A stretch of 64,000 nt of DNA, taken from assembly GCA_003249015.1 (NCBI GenBank), contig QBLS01000012.1, positions 1 through 64,000 on the forward strand. The letters run 5' to 3'. Source of the DNA: Pseudanabaena sp. Its GTDB lineage: Bacteria; Cyanobacteriota; Cyanobacteriia; Pseudanabaenales; Pseudanabaenaceae. Both the position numbers and the translations under genes were made by a program. Positions within the stretch are counted from its first letter, which is position 1. Each line of letters opens with the position of its first letter. The notes under the pieces were generated by a model that was given only the letters and a program-made list of their open reading frames with translations, did no database searches and was not told the origin of the DNA. Of this stretch, positions 17,527 to 26,188 are shown piece after piece.

Positions 17527-17571
17527 TGCTAGTCTTAAAGAGAAATAGCAGTATATTCTTTAAGACTAGCA
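17527..17571. promoter_or_regulatory. Perfect 15-bp inverted repeat before the Nif11 gene
   Basis: TGCTAGTCTTAAAGA (17527-17541) and its exact inverse (17557-17571) are separated by 15 bases and end 18 bp before the ATG at 17590. This could be a 5' leader stem that controls translation or an operator for a dimeric regulator. Confidence 0.55.
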
Positions 17572-17589
17572 AGAATAGGAATTTTAAAT

Positions 17590-17805
17590 ATGGCTTTTGA
17601 ACAAATCGAAGCATTTTTAAAGAAAATGCAGTCTGAACCTGAACTTAAAAACGAGGTGCTCGAAGCATCAACCGCAGATGATGTTGCGCGAATAGCACTA
17701 AAACTTGGTTTTGAATTTTCAGGTGATGAATTATTGAGAATGTCAGGGAAGAAAGTTGGCAGGATTACTGTTAGAAAAACTGATATTCCTGGAGAGTACA
17801 ACTAA
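17590..17805 (+). CDS. Nif11-type leader peptide family protein
   Basis: The 71-residue product starts MAFEQIEAFLKKMQSEPELK and continues NEVLEASTADDVARIALKLGFEFSGDELL, the Nif11 domain pattern. That domain serves as the leader of many ribosomally made, modified peptides in cyanobacteria and also occurs in free-standing proteins of unknown function. Here the part after the domain is short (MSGKKVGRITVRKTDIPGEYN), has no Gly-Gly cleavage site and contains no Cys or Ser/Thr-rich core, so it is probably not a typical lanthipeptide precursor. AGGA lies upstream of the ATG. No modifying enzyme or transporter is adjacent. Confidence 0.8.
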   Translation: MAFEQIEAFLKKMQSEPELKNEVLEASTADDVARIALKLGFEFSGDELLRMSGKKVGRITVRKTDIPGEYN

Positions 17806-17913
17806 GTGCTTTTTGAATATCAGATCTTAGTTTGGCGATCAGCAACTGTAAATCTTTCAGGTCTGAATCACATAAACTCAACATAGAATTAAAGGAAATA
17901 AGAGATTAAACCA

Positions 17914-18303
17914 ATGGCTGAAAGATGGACAGATGAACGATTAGACCGATTTGCGGACAAGGTTGATCGGTATATTGAAAATAACAACGATCGCATGAAT
18001 GCTCTAAGCAATGATATTCAGCAACTGATACAGGCTTTATATCTTGAATTGCCCAATATCAGAGCTGAAATACATAGTATTGGGGAGGAAGCTAAAGAAC
18101 AACGCGAAACTCTTCATGCCGAGCTAGTAGAAATTAAGGAAATTACTAGACAGCAAGCAATTGTTGCCCAAACTCAAGCTGAGTCGCTCAAGGAGATTAC
18201 TAAACAGCAGACCCTAGCTGCCCAAACTCAATCTGATATTGCTAAGACTCAAGCTGAAAGTATTAGGCTGATGATCGAGATGCTCAATCGAAAGCAAGCA
18301 TAG
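17914..18303 (+). CDS. Coiled-coil protein with internal repeat
   Basis: No known family. The 129 residues are almost wholly helical. After an N-terminal amphipathic part (ERWTDERLDRFADKVDRYIE), a coiled coil holds a repeated unit: EITRQQAIVAQTQAESLK and then EITKQQTLAAQTQSDIAK, ending TQAESIRLMIEMLNRKQA. It has no membrane segment or cysteine. AAAGGA lies upstream of the ATG at 17914. It follows the Nif11 gene by 108 bp on the same strand and could share its transcript. Short proteins of this type occur widely in cyanobacteria without an assigned role. Confidence 0.75.
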   Translation: MAERWTDERLDRFADKVDRYIENNNDRMNALSNDIQQLIQALYLELPNIRAEIHSIGEEAKEQRETLHAELVEIKEITRQQAIVAQTQAESLKEITKQQTLAAQTQSDIAKTQAESIRLMIEMLNRKQA

Positions 18304-18368
18304 GGATAAGCCGATTATTGTTAGTACGGCGAAACCGCTAATAATCTAAATCGACATACAATTGAGTT

Positions 18369-18968
18369 ATGAAACCATCTACATTGCTGCTTATTTTTGG
18401 CGCGATCGCCTTACCCTTTGCATTTTTTGCTGTAAAAAAAGCTATGTCTGCACCTCTTCCTGTTGGCTTTCCTGAACCCACTGCTCACAATAAAATTGAA
18501 GTGAAGCAATACCCTGCGTATCGTTCAGGGACATATACTTACGAAGGAAATCTGAGTGATGCGACTAGCAACTCTTTTAATCCTTTATTTCGACATATCA
18601 GTAGTAACAATATCTCGATGACTACGCCTGTTGAGGCGAGATACCCGATCGCTACTATCGATCAGCCTGTGCTACGGGGCAAAGCGCGGGTATCTTTCTT
18701 GTACAACAATAATGAAATTAATCCTCAGCAGGTAGCTCAAGATATTGAAGTGGAAAACCATCCGCCGATGTTGGTGGTGAGTTTGGGTGTGCAGGGAGCT
18801 TATGGTTATGGAAGCTTTCAAGAGCATATTGCTAAGTTGAAGCAATGGCTGGCAGCGCATCCTGAATATGAAGTGGTGGGAGAGCCAAGGGAATTTCTGT
18901 ATGATTCGCCTTACACTCCTTCGCCATTAAAGCGCCGTGAAGTACAGATTCCCATTCGCAAAAAATAA
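18369..18968 (+). CDS. SOUL heme-binding family protein
   Basis: The 199-residue protein has a hydrophobic N-terminus (LLLIFGAIALPFAFFAVKKAM) that is either a signal anchor or an uncleaved signal. A SOUL domain follows. Visible are KIEVKQYPAYRSGTYTYEGN, the FNPLFRHISSNNISMTTPV segment, and the C-terminal EVVGEPREFLYDSPYTPSPLKRREVQIPI, which is highly characteristic of the family. SOUL/HEBP proteins bind heme or tetrapyrroles weakly; in photosynthetic organisms they are linked to pigment handling. The ATG is the only reasonable start. It stands 66 bp after the coiled-coil gene. Confidence 0.9.
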   Translation: MKPSTLLLIFGAIALPFAFFAVKKAMSAPLPVGFPEPTAHNKIEVKQYPAYRSGTYTYEGNLSDATSNSFNPLFRHISSNNISMTTPVEARYPIATIDQPVLRGKARVSFLYNNNEINPQQVAQDIEVENHPPMLVVSLGVQGAYGYGSFQEHIAKLKQWLAAHPEYEVVGEPREFLYDSPYTPSPLKRREVQIPIRKK

Positions 18969-19010
18969 AAAACTGTCATAATCCATACCAATATTGATGC
19001 GTAGAGGTTT

Positions 19011-19064
19011 AGCATTTGCGTAGATATCTCTCAATTGTTGCTACGGTTTTTATTCGCAAATGCT
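19011..19064. repeat. Inverted repeat AGCATTTGCG/CGCAAATGCT
   Basis: Two perfect 10-bp arms are separated by 34 bp. This lies directly next to the TATAGC element that starts at 19064. A partial match (AAGCATTTGCG) occurs near 52318. Confidence 0.5.
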
Positions 19065-19179
19065 ATAGCAAAGCAAGAGTTAGCTAGTACAAATCAAAAC
19101 CCTAGAAGGTGAGTGGCGGCGCGAAGCGCCGCCACTCACCTTCTGGTTTTATGTCCTAAGCAAACCTTGCTTTGCTATA
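19064..19179. repeat. MITE-like element with TATAGCAAAGCAAG termini
   Basis: The 14-bp terminal inverted repeats TATAGCAAAGCAAG and inverse bound 116 bp. Inside are ATCAAAACC...GGTTTTATG and a central palindrome with a GGCGGCGC-GAA-GCGCCGCC core. A near-identical copy is at 34271-34389, and a copy with a lost right end starts near 27972. Confidence 0.8.
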
Positions 19180-19249
19180 AACCCTTGGTGCGGTTCATTG
19201 ATGAATTGGGACTGCGGTTGAGAGTTTGTGGTGCAAATGTTGAAGGTTT

Positions 19250-19317
19250 AGGGCAGAGCATTCCCGTATTGAGGTTGCCTATAAATTTGGGAATTGTGGC
19301 GGGAATGCTCTGCCCCT
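19250..19317. repeat. GGGCAGAGCATTCCC inverted repeat, copy 1
   Basis: GGGCAGAGCATTCCCG and its inverse bound a 68-bp element. A second, slightly diverged copy lies at 52612-52680. Confidence 0.65.
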
Positions 19318-19334
19318 ACGGTTCGCAATGTGGC

Positions 19335-19682
19335 TTATGGAATGAAGGGAATAAATTGTTTTAAAAATTTACGCAGCTTTAATAGACCAATTACTTCTTG
19401 GATTTTGGGATTAACGAGATCCTCTGGGGGAATGCCATCGAGCGATCGCAGGTTTTCCATGAGTTCCACATATTCGGCGGCGGTTAGTTTTTTGCCATCG
19501 ATAGGCGATCGCGCATCTGTGTAAATTTCAGCACGCAAAACTTCTTCAGGAATATCCTCTTCTGTCGCTAAGTTGGGAGTTGTAGCGAGAATTTGTAATG
19601 GAAGGATGAGGCTGGTCAATTGCAAACTGAGTAAAGTCGCAATGGACTTTGATTTAACGCCCCAATCGATTTGGTATGTCAT
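19335..19682 (-). CDS. Small exported protein, unknown family
   Basis: From the ATG at 19682, preceded by GGAGG, the 115-residue product starts MTYQIDWGVKSKSIATLLSL. It has a signal-peptide-like hydrophobic run through LILPLQILATTPNLA. The mature part is acidic and helical (EEDIPEEVLRAEIYTDARSP, then LTAAEYVELMENLRSL) and ends in a basic hydrophobic segment LLKLRKFLKQFIPFIP. Small proteins of this layout are common in cyanobacteria with unknown function. The start overlaps the end of the pentapeptide gene by 29 bp, so translation is probably coupled. An upstream in-frame extension to 19784 is rejected because of the strong ribosome site. Confidence 0.75.
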   Translation of the reverse strand: MTYQIDWGVKSKSIATLLSLQLTSLILPLQILATTPNLATEEDIPEEVLRAEIYTDARSPIDGKKLTAAEYVELMENLRSLDGIPPEDLVNPKIQEVIGLLKLRKFLKQFIPFIP

Positions 19683-20754
19683 CACAGCCTCCAGGGATAG
19701 TTTTACGAGATTTTTTACCGCACCAAGCACATAAATACTGACGGGCTTCTTCGGATAGGTCGATCGCTTTGCTAAAGTCAGCATCTTCGATTACGGCTCC
19801 AGTATATTCGCCAGTCTCGAAATTGGGCGGATGGGCGCGATCGCGAGGCGAGGCAGTGGCAATATTTCCATAAAATAGCTTAACTCGACTGAGATCTGTG
19901 CCGCGCATATTTGCTTTGACTAAAATAGCACCACTGAGATTTGCGCCTGTCAGATCGCAGTTACTAAAATTAGCCTTCATCAAATTTGCCCCACTCAAAT
20001 CAGCATTTCGCAAATCGGTTTTGCAAATATTTCGCCCAGCTAACATCATTCCCAAATTGACGACCCTGACCCCGTTGGCTAAGTCCACCACATAGCCCCC
20101 AGTGCCATCTAGAATCGGACGACCAAGCAAACCGTCACGTTTGAGGGGAGTTAATAAATTGGCACTGGATAGAAAACGAATGATTTTAGCGCAACCATCG
20201 GAGTCACAACCACCAAGCAGAGCCGCAGTTCGCGCTTGGGCGATCGCCCTTTCCAGCGGCCAATCTTCCAATTGACCTTGCGGATCGAGAACTAGGTCAG
20301 AAATACCTTGAAAATAGGCATCAATGGTTTGCTGCTGCGTGATTACGTTTTGTTGACCAGTTAGCTCTTCCGAGATTTGGTTTTGTCGCCAAGCCACAAA
20401 CACCGCTAAAATTGCAATCAAAATCTGTCCGACTGCGCCTAATGCTTCCCATTTAAGGCTATCAAACCATAGCGCAAAGGCATGATCAAAGCCTGTAAGA
20501 TGGGAAATAATCAGAATAGCTACGATACCAATTAGGCTTGCTAAGGTTAAATCCCAGCGTTTTCCCAAGGGCGAAGTGGCGATCGCACTAAAAAATGGTG
20601 GCAATAAGATCGGTAAGACAATCACCGAAATTATGCCCAGACTGACATAGGCAAACTCGTAGCGATCTATGTACATGGCGGTGATCGCTAATAGGGAAGC
20701 GATCGCTGCCACACTCAAGAAAAAAGCCTTAAGGCGGGAATTTGTGACCAGCAA
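19654..20754 (-). CDS. Membrane protein with C-terminal pentapeptide repeats
   Basis: The 366-residue protein begins with four or five hydrophobic segments (residues about 10-125), then a helical linker (RQNQISEELTGQQNVITQQQTIDAYFQGISDLVLDPQ). A cytosolic domain contains pentapeptide repeats of the A(D/N)LXX type (DLRNADLSGANLMKANFSNCDLTGANLSGAILVKANM, about 250-290). The whole arrangement is a known cyanobacterial layout of membrane helices plus pentapeptide domain; its function is not established. The ORF starts 2 bp after the polA stop and overlaps the next gene, so all three are an operon. Confidence 0.85.
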   Translation of the reverse strand: MLVTNSRLKAFFLSVAAIASLLAITAMYIDRYEFAYVSLGIISVIVLPILLPPFFSAIATSPLGKRWDLTLASLIGIVAILIISHLTGFDHAFALWFDSLKWEALGAVGQILIAILAVFVAWRQNQISEELTGQQNVITQQQTIDAYFQGISDLVLDPQGQLEDWPLERAIAQARTAALLGGCDSDGCAKIIRFLSSANLLTPLKRDGLLGRPILDGTGGYVVDLANGVRVVNLGMMLAGRNICKTDLRNADLSGANLMKANFSNCDLTGANLSGAILVKANMRGTDLSRVKLFYGNIATASPRDRAHPPNFETGEYTGAVIEDADFSKAIDLSEEARQYLCAWCGKKSRKTIPGGCDDIPNRLGR

Positions 20755-20756
20755 TC

Positions 20757-23606
20757 TTATTTCGCCTCCATCCAGTTTTTACCAGTATGAATATCCACTT
20801 CTAACTTGACCGAGAGTTCTACAGCAGTTTCCATTGCGTTTTTGATTTTAGGTTGCAGTTCCGCAACTTCTTCTATTGGCAATTCAAACACTAATTCATC
20901 ATGCACCTGTAGCAATAATCTTGCTTGATATTCTTGCAAAATTTCATGCACTTTGAGCATGGCAACTTTAATAATATCGGCACTCGTCCCCTGAATCGGT
21001 GCATTGACTGCCGATCGCAACATGGCAGCTTTTTGATAGCCACCAATTTGGTCAAGCCCTCGAAAATATCGCCGCCGTCCCAACACAGTCTTTACATAGC
21101 GATCGCGTTCCGCCTCGACTTCCACGCCTTGCATATAGTCAAAAATCTTGGCATAGCGCTGGTTAAACTTATCAATAAATTGCTTAGCCTGTTTAACAGG
21201 CACACCAATATCACGGCTAAACTTTTGCGCTCCCATGCCATAAATCACACCGTAGTTAATAATCTTGGCAAGGCGGCGTTCTTCACTGGTGACTTCTTCC
21301 TTTTCCATTAACAATTGCGCCGTGACTGTATGCACATCTTCACCCGCATTAAAAGCTCTCAGCAATTCAGGTTCTTGGCTCAAATGGGCAAGAATCCGCA
21401 ACTCAATCTGGGAGTAGTCCGCAGCCATCAAGATCCAATCTTCCTTAGGCAGAAATCCTGCTCTAATCCTTTTGCTAAAGGCAGTACGAATGGGAATATT
21501 TTGTAAGTTAGGATTAGAACTGCTTAAACGTCCTGTGGCGGTAACAGTTTGATTGAAGTCCGTATGTACACGCCCAGTTTTCGGTTGAATCAAGGACGGC
21601 AAAGCATCGACATAGGTGGATTTGAGCTTAGCAAGAGTTCGATTTTCTAAGATTGTGTCAATTAGAGGATGATCGCCTTCCAGTTTATTCAGTACAGCGA
21701 CATCGGTGGAATAGCCAGTCTTACTTTTACGTGATTTATCTTTAAACTTCTTGCCCAGTAGCTCTTCCAAAATTTCGCTCAATTGCTTGGGTGAATTGAG
21801 GTTAAATTCTTTGCCAGCTTGCTGGTAAGCCGCGATCGCCAAAGCATCGAGATCCTTCTCTAACTCCTGCGAAAATATACCTAGATATTCCTTATCAATC
21901 CTAATACCACACCATTCCATTTCTGCTAAAATTGGCTCTAGGGGCATTTCTAGATTGACAAACAGCTCCCAGAGTTCTGCTTCTTCCTTAAGCTTAGCTT
22001 CTAAAAGTGGCACAAGCCTATAGGTAAGGTAGCAATCCATTCCACAATATAAAGCCACTGCGGGAATCTCAACTTCGGCAATGGATTTACGCTTACCAAC
22101 GAGAGTTTTATAACTAACAGTACGAATCTGCAATAAGTCCATCGCCATGTCATCAAGCTTATGACTAGCTTCAGGATCGATCACGTAGCTGGCAATCATT
22201 GTGTCAAAGGTCACACCTGCAAGCTCAATTCCCGCCGATTTAAACATCAAACGATCAAATTTGGCATTTTGCAGATATTTAGGATAACTGGCATCTTCAA
22301 GAATTGGTTTTAGAATTTCACGAACTTCTATCCAATTAAGGTTTTGTCCTTGATCATGGCTCAAAGGGATATAGGCAACTTGATTGATTTCTGCACCCCA
22401 ACAGCAACCGATACCCACTAATTCCGCCTCAAAGGGATTGAGGGCTGAGGTTTCGGTATCCCACGCTGTGGGCGTTTTATTGCTAAGGATCACACACAAC
22501 TGCTCTAACTTTGCGATCGTATCGATAATCTGCACATCTAATTTTAAAGAAGCAGTCGCCGCGATCGCTTGATCCTTCTCTTGCTTAGCAAAATCAAACC
22601 ATAGCTCATCGTCCTCGTTAGCCTTACTTTCCTTGATTTCAGGAATAGGTTCAGAGTTTAAGGTCTTCTTTCGTTCAGGCTGCTCATAGTTTCCTGACAA
22701 CTTCGCTTGAATATGATCAACCTTATTCACAAAGGCTTTGAGTTCTAGTTCTTCTAGTAACGGAATTAACTTCTCTGTATCAAATCCTGTCAGCTTACAA
22801 TCTGTAATATCAATTGGTAATGGCACATCGGTTTTGATCGTTGCCATAAACTGAGAATGTTTTGCCGATTCAATCCCCTGTTCTAGCTTGGTTTTAATCG
22901 CCCCCTTCATCGTCGGTACAGCCGCCAGAATATTCTCCAAATTGCCATATTCTTCGATTAGCTTAATTGCCGTCTTTTCGCCAATTCCCCGCACCCCAGG
23001 GATGTTGTCGGAAGTATCACCACAAAGTGCTTTATAGTCCACCACTTGTTCAGGAGTAACGCCTAATCTTGCTTTCACCTCATCGGCATGGTATTCCACA
23101 ATCTTATCTTTTTGCCCTAAGTTCAAGACTGATATGCGCTTATCGGCATCGACTAGCTGAAACAAATCGCGATCGCCACTTAAGATCTTGACTGTATATC
23201 CCTCGGCACTCGCCACCTGCGATAAAGTCCCCAAGACATCATCCGCCTCAAATCCCGCCTGTGTAATCGCTGGCAAATTCATTGCCGCTAATACTTTCTG
23301 CAAGTTCTGCATATCAGGAATAAAGCTTTCAGGCGTTTCCGCACGATTTGCCTTATAGGTATCGTCAATCTCATGACGAAATGTGGGAGTAGCCAGATCA
23401 AAGGCGATCGCTACTGCCGCAGGTTTTTCGCGATCGAGCATTTCGATCAGGGCTTTGAGAAAGCCAAAACAAATGCTGGTGGGAACACCTGTGGAAGTAC
23501 GCAAGCCGCCTTCGGGATGTTTGCCAAAGGCATAAAAAGCACGGAACGCGAGGGAATGTCCGTCAATGAGTAGGAATGTGGGGTGTTTGGTGGAGTTGGC
23601 AGTCAT
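20757..23606 (-). CDS. polA: DNA polymerase I
   Basis: The 949-residue enzyme fills gaps and removes RNA primers. It has three domains. The 5'-3' nuclease occupies about 1-290 (LLIDGHSLAFRAFYAF; FEADDVLG; GDTSDNIPGVRGIGEKTA). The 3'-5' exonuclease is at about 350-550 with all three motifs preserved (DTETSALN, NAKFDRLMF, YCGMD), so proofreading should be active. The A-family polymerase runs from about 560 to the end (motif A ADYSQIELRILAHLS, motif B RRLAKIINYGVIYGMG, motif C VHDELVFE). The ATG start is clear. It heads a minus-strand operon with the pentapeptide and small exported proteins. Confidence 0.98.
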   Translation of the reverse strand: MTANSTKHPTFLLIDGHSLAFRAFYAFGKHPEGGLRTSTGVPTSICFGFLKALIEMLDREKPAAVAIAFDLATPTFRHEIDDTYKANRAETPESFIPDMQNLQKVLAAMNLPAITQAGFEADDVLGTLSQVASAEGYTVKILSGDRDLFQLVDADKRISVLNLGQKDKIVEYHADEVKARLGVTPEQVVDYKALCGDTSDNIPGVRGIGEKTAIKLIEEYGNLENILAAVPTMKGAIKTKLEQGIESAKHSQFMATIKTDVPLPIDITDCKLTGFDTEKLIPLLEELELKAFVNKVDHIQAKLSGNYEQPERKKTLNSEPIPEIKESKANEDDELWFDFAKQEKDQAIAATASLKLDVQIIDTIAKLEQLCVILSNKTPTAWDTETSALNPFEAELVGIGCCWGAEINQVAYIPLSHDQGQNLNWIEVREILKPILEDASYPKYLQNAKFDRLMFKSAGIELAGVTFDTMIASYVIDPEASHKLDDMAMDLLQIRTVSYKTLVGKRKSIAEVEIPAVALYCGMDCYLTYRLVPLLEAKLKEEAELWELFVNLEMPLEPILAEMEWCGIRIDKEYLGIFSQELEKDLDALAIAAYQQAGKEFNLNSPKQLSEILEELLGKKFKDKSRKSKTGYSTDVAVLNKLEGDHPLIDTILENRTLAKLKSTYVDALPSLIQPKTGRVHTDFNQTVTATGRLSSSNPNLQNIPIRTAFSKRIRAGFLPKEDWILMAADYSQIELRILAHLSQEPELLRAFNAGEDVHTVTAQLLMEKEEVTSEERRLAKIINYGVIYGMGAQKFSRDIGVPVKQAKQFIDKFNQRYAKIFDYMQGVEVEAERDRYVKTVLGRRRYFRGLDQIGGYQKAAMLRSAVNAPIQGTSADIIKVAMLKVHEILQEYQARLLLQVHDELVFELPIEEVAELQPKIKNAMETAVELSVKLEVDIHTGKNWMEAK

Positions 23607-23627
23607 TGATTTTAGTGAATGGTGAGA

Positions 23628-23679
23628 GGCTTCGACTTCGCAGCCACTAGTCTAAGTTGGCTGAGCGAAGTCGAAGCCC
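23628..23679. repeat. GGCTTCGACT hairpin, partly deleted
   Basis: GGCTTCGACTTCG-CAGCCA and its inverse TGGCTG-AGCGAAGTCGAAGCC flank a short spacer. One arm lacks the internal CTCAG step seen in the other copies. Confidence 0.6.
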
Positions 23680-23691
23680 TATTTTTATCAT

Positions 23692-23736
23692 GAATAATTT
23701 AAGGATGTGCAATGAATCCGCACATCCTTAAATTAT
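23692..23736. terminator. Terminator overlapping the P450 stop codon
   Basis: AATAATTTAAGGATGTGC and its inverse flank the 8-9-base loop. The right arm includes the P450 stop (23733-23735). Confidence 0.75.
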
Positions 23737-25085
23737 TTAATTCGCATTTTTAGTTCACCCGCAGGGGCAAGGGTGACACCTCGGCGCTGGGGCTTGACTG
23801 GACGGCGATCGCATAGCTCTAGCTCGTAATTAGACATAATCGTGGCTAGCACAATCTTCATCTCAAACTGAGCCAAAGCCTCACCGACACAGCGCCGCAC
23901 CCCACCACCAAAGGGCATGAACTCATAGGGCGAAAACTGACGCTCTAAAAATCGCTCTGGCTTAAATTTTTGTGGCTCTGGGTACAAGTCCTCGCGCTGA
24001 TGTAATAGATAAATGCAACCAGTGAAAATTGTATTTCGCTCAAGGCAATGTCCCAAGATTTCGACAGGCTCTTGGGCTACTCTCGGAAAAGTCAACATCG
24101 CGATCGGATGAATTCGTAAAGTCTCATTGCATACTGCGGTCAAGTAGGGCAGCTTAAAAATATTCATCCAATCACTGCGATCGCTAATAGTACTTAGCTC
24201 ATACTGCAACTTATCTTTCACTTCTGGCAATTGATGCACCCAATACAAGCACCAAGCCATAGCCGTAGCCGTAGTTTCATGTCCCGCTAATAGCAGAGCT
24301 AGCAACTCATCGCGGACTTCCTCATCGGTCATGCCATTTCCATCTTCATCAGTTGAGGACAGCAGCATGGTTAGAATATCGGTCTGATTGACATCTAGAT
24401 GGGCGCGACGTTCAGCAATTTCTTGATAGATGAGCTTATCAAGGTTAGCTCTTTGGCGAACAAAATTACCCCAAGGACTCCAATCACCCCAATCTTTTTG
24501 AAGTTGTGTGAAGAAGAGAGCCGCCGAAGTCAAAGGGGAGCGAAACAGCTCCGTCATCTGTCCCATCAAATGCTTGATCTGGTCGGCGCGATCGCCTTCG
24601 TAAAGCCCAAAAACGGCTTGTAAAATAATTTGCAAAGAGATGTTTTGCATCTCGTCCCGCACTAAAAAAGTATTAGTTCCATTAGAATTTTTTGCCGCAT
24701 CTTGCAATACCTTGTTCGCTAAATCCGCAACTAGCTGCCCGTAGTTTTGCATTCGTGAACCATGAAAAGCTGGCATTACTAACTGTCGCCGTTTTTTATG
24801 GCGATCGCCATCAATGGTCATCACCGATGCATTACCCAAAATCGGACTTAAAATTCGATTCAATTCTCCTGGGGCGGTAAACTGCTTGCGATCGTTAGTC
24901 AAAATCTGTTGAATCGCTTGCGGCTCATTGACAAACACTAGATTGTTGCCGAAGCCTGCAACCCGCGCTGTAAAAATATCTGGATATTTCTGCACTGCTG
25001 TCTTCATATAACCCACAGGGTCAGCCACCCACTGAATCTGCTGCCACATAGTTGGGGTCGTAATCGGGTTAGTTAGTTGGGACAT
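23733..25085 (-). CDS. Cytochrome P450, CYP110-like
   Basis: This heme monooxygenase of 450 residues contains the oxygen-activation helix (AGHETTATAMAW), the E-x-x-R motif (ETLRIHP) and the heme-binding loop FGGGVRRCVG with the axial cysteine C399. The sequence style (N-terminal LTNPITTPTMWQQIQWVADPVGYM) is that of cyanobacterial CYP110 enzymes, which oxidise fatty acids, alkanes or terpenes. The substrate is not visible. No ferredoxin or terpene-synthase partner is adjacent. The start ATG is followed by the expected N-terminus with no membrane anchor. The C-terminal codons form part of the terminator stem. Confidence 0.95.
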   Translation of the reverse strand: MSQLTNPITTPTMWQQIQWVADPVGYMKTAVQKYPDIFTARVAGFGNNLVFVNEPQAIQQILTNDRKQFTAPGELNRILSPILGNASVMTIDGDRHKKRRQLVMPAFHGSRMQNYGQLVADLANKVLQDAAKNSNGTNTFLVRDEMQNISLQIILQAVFGLYEGDRADQIKHLMGQMTELFRSPLTSAALFFTQLQKDWGDWSPWGNFVRQRANLDKLIYQEIAERRAHLDVNQTDILTMLLSSTDEDGNGMTDEEVRDELLALLLAGHETTATAMAWCLYWVHQLPEVKDKLQYELSTISDRSDWMNIFKLPYLTAVCNETLRIHPIAMLTFPRVAQEPVEILGHCLERNTIFTGCIYLLHQREDLYPEPQKFKPERFLERQFSPYEFMPFGGGVRRCVGEALAQFEMKIVLATIMSNYELELCDRRPVKPQRRGVTLAPAGELKMRIK

Positions 25086-25117
25086 TTTGGATAGTGCTTA
25101 AGACCATCTGTACTATA

Positions 25118-25160
25118 ACAAAGAGTAAGGTTGGCGCTAAGCGCCAACCTTACTCTTTGT
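25118..25160. terminator. Triloop palindrome with 20-bp arms
   Basis: ACAAAGAGTAAGGTTGGCGC and its exact inverse enclose the loop TAA. It lies between the P450 start region and the Usp gene end on the minus strand. Confidence 0.75.
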
Positions 25161-25192
25161 AAAACTAGCTAAGCCAGCCTCATAATTTAAAT

Positions 25193-25225
25193 AACTAGTG
25201 GCGGCGTGAAGCGCCGCCACTAGTT
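25193..25225. terminator. Triloop palindrome, GGCGGCG core
   Basis: AACTAGTGGCGGCG pairs with CGCCGCCACTAGTT around a short loop; it is followed by TTTCTT. It is located after the Usp gene on the minus strand. Confidence 0.65.
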
Positions 25226-25240
25226 TCTTAGGCTTTGCGA

Positions 25241-26074
25241 TTACTCAATGGTGCGGGTCAACAGCACTGGGCAAGTGGCATTAACACGCACATAGTCGGA
25301 TACGGATGTACCCAACAACCGATCAAGATCGGGCAAACTACGGGCGATCGAAGGACGGCGATCGGGTGAACCAATCATTAAAAGAGTCGCATTTGCGTCA
25401 TCCGCCATTTTGCAAATCTCTTTGCCCACATCACCAGCACTAATCAGCGATCGCGAAGGAATATTGAGACGCTTCAGCTTTGCACTTGCCTCAACTAGTA
25501 CAGGATCGGTATTAGCATTGGCATCTTCCTTGTTCCTTACCACTCTGGTAAGGAGGATTTCCACATCTTTTGCACCACTAACCAAATTAATCGCTAGTTC
25601 CAGACAGTTATTTGCCGAAGCTGAGCCATCCACAGAAACCATGATGTTCCGAATAGTCTTGATGTAGACATCATCCTTAACTAGCAGCATAGGCGCGTCT
25701 GCTAGCTGAAAGACGTACTGACTGACAGAGTTTGCCAAGATCGCTTGCAAGCGTCCCATACCTCGCGAACCCATGATCATGAGGTCAGGCTTCAGTTCCT
25801 CAGCAACTCGACAAACAATGTCCTTGGGTTCTCCTTCCTTGAGGAGTGAGACAGTGGTATTACCAGCCGATAGACGTAAATTTTTAACTTCTTTTTCGAT
25901 AATTTTTTCACCCGCAAGGCGATACTCCGTAACTGCCTCAGAGTTAATCAAATTAGGAATAACGTGCAGGACATTGATTTGCACATTTTGCATACTAGGT
26001 AAGGCTAGCAGCATATTCAACATTTCTCGCGATCGCCCAGAACCATCGACAGCTAATAAAACTTGATGAAACAT
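25241..26074 (-). CDS. Tandem universal stress protein
   Basis: Two UspA domains follow each other in 277 residues. The first starts MFHQVLLAVDGSGRSREMLN and ends near MGSRGMGRLQAILANSVSQYV. The second starts IRNIMVSVDGSASANNCLELA and ends TSVSDYVRVNATCPVLL. The glycine-rich ATP-binding loop is present but altered in the first domain (ANSVS in place of GSVS) and degenerate in the second. Such proteins respond to stress and energy state. The start is the ATG at 26074; the reading frame is open for 69 more codons, but these run through the palindrome at 26189-26247 and have no coding character. It is divergent from the antiporter gene, which also ends in a Usp domain. Confidence 0.92.
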   Translation of the reverse strand: MFHQVLLAVDGSGRSREMLNMLLALPSMQNVQINVLHVIPNLINSEAVTEYRLAGEKIIEKEVKNLRLSAGNTTVSLLKEGEPKDIVCRVAEELKPDLMIMGSRGMGRLQAILANSVSQYVFQLADAPMLLVKDDVYIKTIRNIMVSVDGSASANNCLELAINLVSGAKDVEILLTRVVRNKEDANANTDPVLVEASAKLKRLNIPSRSLISAGDVGKEICKMADDANATLLMIGSPDRRPSIARSLPDLDRLLGTSVSDYVRVNATCPVLLTRTIE

Positions 26075-26188
26075 ATGTTTATAGACTTTAAATTGAATTT
26101 TATATTTTGAGTAAAGCTCAATTGCGGTGCGATCGCTGCAAAAAGTTGAGATTCTTAAAGTTAGAAACTTGCCATTTATTAAAGTACC

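Noticed and set aside
19113-19524. Plus-strand frames over the TATAGC and GGGCAGAG repeats
   Set aside because: They run through repeats and then antisense to the small exported protein; no coding signs.
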